DNA from: SZUA-36 sp963801195
Lineage (GTDB): Bacteria; Pseudomonadota; Gammaproteobacteria; Xanthomonadales; SZUA-36
Assembly: GCA_963801195.1 (NCBI GenBank)
Contig: CAWDDX010000007.1
Coordinates: 372,001 to 436,000 of the forward strand
Length of the DNA stretch: 64,000 nucleotides
Direction: 5' to 3'
A model generated the notes under the pieces. The model was not told the DNA's origin and searched no databases. It saw only the letters and a program-made list of their open reading frames with translations. The number at the start of each line of letters is the position of its first letter. Position 1 is the first letter of the stretch. Shown one piece after another: positions 62,301 to 64,000 of this stretch. Made by a program: the position numbers and the translations under genes.

Positions 62301-62550
62301 TCAGCGCAACACCCTCCTGGTTGGAAAGACCAAACTCCTGCATGAAGGCATCCAGCGTACCCCGCTCGGCGCTCATTGCCCTTGATTTGGTGACGATGTC
62401 ATGGGCAATGGCGACGATTTCATCGCGGCTGGCCCGGCTCAAGGTGAAATCCGACAGCATGCTATCGGCCATCTTGTTCTCATCACCAAGCTTGCTCTGA
62501 CGAAGGGCGAGACGGGCCCGGGATAAAGTTGATCCAGCAGTAGTGTTCAC
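59398..62550 (-). CDS. putA: Bifunctional proline dehydrogenase/P5C dehydrogenase
   Basis: 1050 residues. Proline dehydrogenase (beta/alpha)8 part (about 120-480: SVSIKLSALHPRYE, TIDAEEADRLDISLEIFE, RLVKGAYWDSEVKHAQ) followed by P5C dehydrogenase (about 540-1040; SPWNFPLAIFTGQI, VALTGSTGTARTIN, SAGQRCSALRVLYLQ). Oxidises proline to glutamate with FAD then NAD+. It lacks an N-terminal ribbon-helix-helix, so it is a class that does not bind its own promoter; the divergent Lrp-type gene is the probable regulator. Confidence 0.95.
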   Translation of the reverse strand: MNTTAGSTLSRARLALRQSKLGDENKMADSMLSDFTLSRASRDEIVAIAHDIVTKSRAMSAERGTLDAFMQEFGLSNQEGVALMCLAEALLRIPNAETQDELISEKITSGNWADHRGSSQDLFVNAGVWALMLTGGVMKLDKNITRDAAGWTKSTVARLSGPVIRKAVMQAMRIMGHQFVFGRTIKEALKQRARREEAKRLFSFDMLGEGARTAKDAERFLNLYRQVIGEVGKAIQDEGEDIANRSSVSIKLSALHPRYEAVKKQRVLAELLPRVKELALLAKTYNMQLTIDAEEADRLDISLEIFEALARDPELDGWQGLGLVIQAYQKRGPALIDWLIALSDETGRRFPTRLVKGAYWDSEVKHAQEYGFADYPVWTRKVTTDLCYLASARRMLDAPRAFYPQFATHNAHSLAAVAVMGEGMEMEFQRLHGMGVLLYKSAARVIKNMPRVRTYAPVGAHEDLLPYLVRRLLENGANSSFVNRFMDADVPVEDVVSDPVAAVAAMSDKRHGGIPLPVNLYGDRKNSAGIDLANPLKSQALLEALAKISTATYEAPSIVCGEAVGGEEIPVTCPADKRIQVGTTRHAGDADIDRALDAAVKAQKAWNAVGGEGRAKILERLADLIEEHRVTFIDLLAREAGRVIADGISEVREAADFCRYYALQARRNFASPMVLKSATGESNKLSLHGRGVFFCISPWNFPLAIFTGQITAALAAGNAVIAKPADPAPLVGAYAVRLMHEAGVPTDVLHLLNGRGSKMGAAVVSDERIIGVALTGSTGTARTINRALAAKNGPINTLIAETGGQNVMIVDSSALPEQVTDDVLTSAFSSAGQRCSALRVLYLQDSIADKVIGMLKGALAERQIGNPLELATDIGPVINVSSRNGLEKHIDRMHKEAKLIARGDVPDGLENGSFLAPHIFEIPALSTLMDEEFGPVLHIIRYKHGDIGKVMADIGESGFGLTFGVHSRIEGYWLDLFAKNDVGNTYVNRNMIGAVVGVQPFGGMGLSGTGPKAGGPHYLLRFANEKVLTINTAAIGGNTELFRLNENDVG

Positions 62551-62690
62551 AAAAAGATGACCTCTGAAGTGGTTGGTTTGACCCGTTATTATGTTACAAA
62601 AACTGGTGAAAAATTCGATATATGCTACTGTATTGTGCTTATTAACGTTATAAACACTATTAAAACGTCGTTTAAACAGGTAAGTATGCT

Positions 62691-63167
62691 ATGAGCAAAC
62701 CGAAAAACCGCGCCCTGGATCGTATCGACCTCAAGATTCTTCGCTTGCTGCAGGGCAACGCACGTACGACCAACGCAGACCTTGCCCGCTCGGTTAATCT
62801 CAGCCCGACACCGTGTCTTGAACGTGTACGGCGTCTTGAGGCGGATGGCTATATCCTCGATTACGTCACGCTCCTGAATCCGCAAAAACTCGGGGCTGGC
62901 GTGATCAGTTTTATACAGGTATTGCTGGATCGCACCAACCCTGACGTCTTCAACCGCTTCAAGCAACAGGTGTCCCTGTGCCCGGAGGTGATGGAGTGCC
63001 ACATGGTTGCGGGCGGCTTCGATTACCTGTTGAAAGTGCGTACCAGTAGCATGCTTGAGTACCGCGATTTTCTGGGCGAAACCCTGGCGCGTATGTCCGA
63101 TATCAAGCAGACTCACACCTACGTGGTCATGGAGGAGGTCAAGGCGACCCACGCGATAACCGTCTGA
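62691..63167 (+). CDS. Lrp/AsnC-family regulator, probably of putA
   Basis: 158 residues: N-terminal HTH (LDRIDLKILRLLQGNARTTNADLARSVNLSPTPCLERVRRLEADGYI) and C-terminal RAM domain that binds amino acids. Divergent from putA by 140 bases, as in PutR (Agrobacterium) and Lrp-regulated proline operons, so a proline-sensing activator is likely. AT-rich intergenic region with multiple TTATAA-like elements. Confidence 0.9.
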   Translation: MSKPKNRALDRIDLKILRLLQGNARTTNADLARSVNLSPTPCLERVRRLEADGYILDYVTLLNPQKLGAGVISFIQVLLDRTNPDVFNRFKQQVSLCPEVMECHMVAGGFDYLLKVRTSSMLEYRDFLGETLARMSDIKQTHTYVVMEEVKATHAITV

Positions 63168-63259
63168 ACCCGGGCGCGGTTCGGTGCATAATGCTTCATA
63201 TCAATGGGGCTAATATCAACGGATTTAAAATCAATGACATGGACCTGCGGAGAAAAACA

Positions 63260-64000
63260 GTGATCAGTGGCAGCATCGTCGCACTCGTAACACCCATGCT
63301 GGAGGATGGCTCGGTCGATTGGGACAGCATGGATGCACTCCTGGAAATGCACATTCGTGAGGGTACCGGGGCGATCGTGTCTGTCGGCACCACCGGTGAA
63401 TCCGCCACCCTGTCCGTCAGGGAACACTGCGAGGTGATTGCCCATACCGTAAACAAGGTCCGCGGTAGAATCCCGGTGATCGCCGGAACCGGTGCAAACT
63501 CAACCGCCGAGGCGATCGAACTGACCGCGGCGGCGAAGGATGATGGCGCGGACGCCTGTCTGCTGGTTACGCCTTACTACAACAAGCCGACCCAGGAAGG
63601 CCTGTATCAGCACCACAGGAAGATCGCCGATGCGGTGGCAATTCCGCAGATACTTTACAACGTGCCGGGGCGGACCGGTGTCGATATGCTGCCGGCGACC
63701 ATTGGACGGTTGGCCGAAATCGATAATATCGTCGGTGTCAAGGAGGCGACGGGCAACCTGCAGCGCGGGCGTGAGGTGCTCGATATCTGTGCCGGCAGGA
63801 TAGCGGTTTATTCCGGTGATGATGAAACTGCCGCTGAGCTTATATTGATGGGTGCCATGGGCAATATCTCGGTGACGGCCAATATCGCGCCCGCATTGAT
63901 GGCGCGTTTGTGTAAACTGGCGCTGGCCGGAGAAACCGCCAAGACCCATGAACTCAATGCCACTCTGCTGCCGTTGAGCAAGACCCTGTTCCTGGAATCC
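63260..64000 (+). CDS. dapA: 4-Hydroxy-tetrahydrodipicolinate synthase, N-terminal part (runs off window end)
   Basis: First ~247 residues; the frame is open at the window end. GTG start at 63260 with GGAG seven bases upstream is preferred over the in-frame ATG at 63239. VSVGTTGESATLS, LLVTPYYNKPTQEGLYQHH, ILYNVPGRTGVDM (Tyr) and IVGVKEATGNLQR (Schiff-base Lys) are the DapA landmarks. It condenses pyruvate and aspartate semialdehyde in lysine and peptidoglycan synthesis. Confidence 0.95.
   Translation, partial: MISGSIVALVTPMLEDGSVDWDSMDALLEMHIREGTGAIVSVGTTGESATLSVREHCEVIAHTVNKVRGRIPVIAGTGANSTAEAIELTAAAKDDGADACLLVTPYYNKPTQEGLYQHHRKIADAVAIPQILYNVPGRTGVDMLPATIGRLAEIDNIVGVKEATGNLQRGREVLDICAGRIAVYSGDDETAAELILMGAMGNISVTANIAPALMARLCKLALAGETAKTHELNATLLPLSKTLFLES

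Overview
The window is ordinary bacterial chromosome, densely coded on both strands, and almost every recognisable gene points to a gammaproteobacterium. The evidence is the gene order: recA-recX-alaS-csrA-tRNA-Ser, rpsP-rimM-trmD-rplS, rpsF-rpsR-rplI-dnaB, xseB-ispA-dxs, ypjD/corB divergent from ffh, and an amidohydrolase-ubiG-mupP-(...)-yciK cluster as in pseudomonads. FimX-like and PspF-like proteins, Ffh and the DUF6502/DUF885/DUF2891 families fit the same group. I cannot name the genus. There are no rRNA genes, no phage and no intact transposase. One tRNA (Ser, GCT) is present.

Layout. 1-3.5 kb: the end of a GMC oxidoreductase, a secreted RidA-like protein, DUF2891, a universal stress protein and a YjdF-like membrane protein. 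3.5-9.3 kb (minus strand): dxs, ispA, xseB, tilS, accA (isoprenoid precursors, DNA repair nuclease, tRNA lysidine, fatty acid synthesis), with a TA-flanked inverted-repeat element wedged between tilS and accA. 9.3-10.45 kb: a gene-free block of nested repeats. 10.45-13.4 kb: gluQ and a fimX-like gene. 13.8-18 kb: efp, then an overlapping operon (amidohydrolase, ubiG, mupP, a squalene/phytoene-synthase-like protein). 18-21 kb: small housekeeping genes. 21.1-24.4 kb: the accessory region. 24.4-51.4 kb: mostly core translation, replication, repair and chaperone genes. 51.6-64 kb: catabolism (pruA, putA with an Lrp-type regulator), an NRAMP transporter, an aldo/keto reductase, a DUF885 hydrolase and the start of dapA.

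The part most worth attention is 21.1-24.1 kb. A two-gene cassette reads leftward: a DUF6502-like protein whose 3' end overlaps a secreted protein built almost entirely of a 9-residue GGGTG repeat (21 copies, with visible 81-bp higher-order duplication), itself preceded by a second repeat array lying before its signal sequence. Upstream of the cassette, a gene-free stretch holds two divergent structured units. Each has several short hairpins with A(N)GGA in the loop and ends in a strong intrinsic terminator: this is the signature of CsrA/RsmA-sequestering small RNAs of the CsrB/RsmY/RsmZ type. The same window carries csrA, whose own leader also holds GGA motifs. A divergent pair of Csr-type RNAs sharing one control region is the best candidate here for an undescribed regulatory arrangement.

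The genome also shows repeat activity: a 391-bp element with 11-bp target duplications inside a 143-bp tandem repeat, an interspersed repeat with copies at 10.2 and 53.5 kb, and three short tandem arrays that end in the same palindrome family. All family assignments are from reading the sequence and recall of known families; no search was run.
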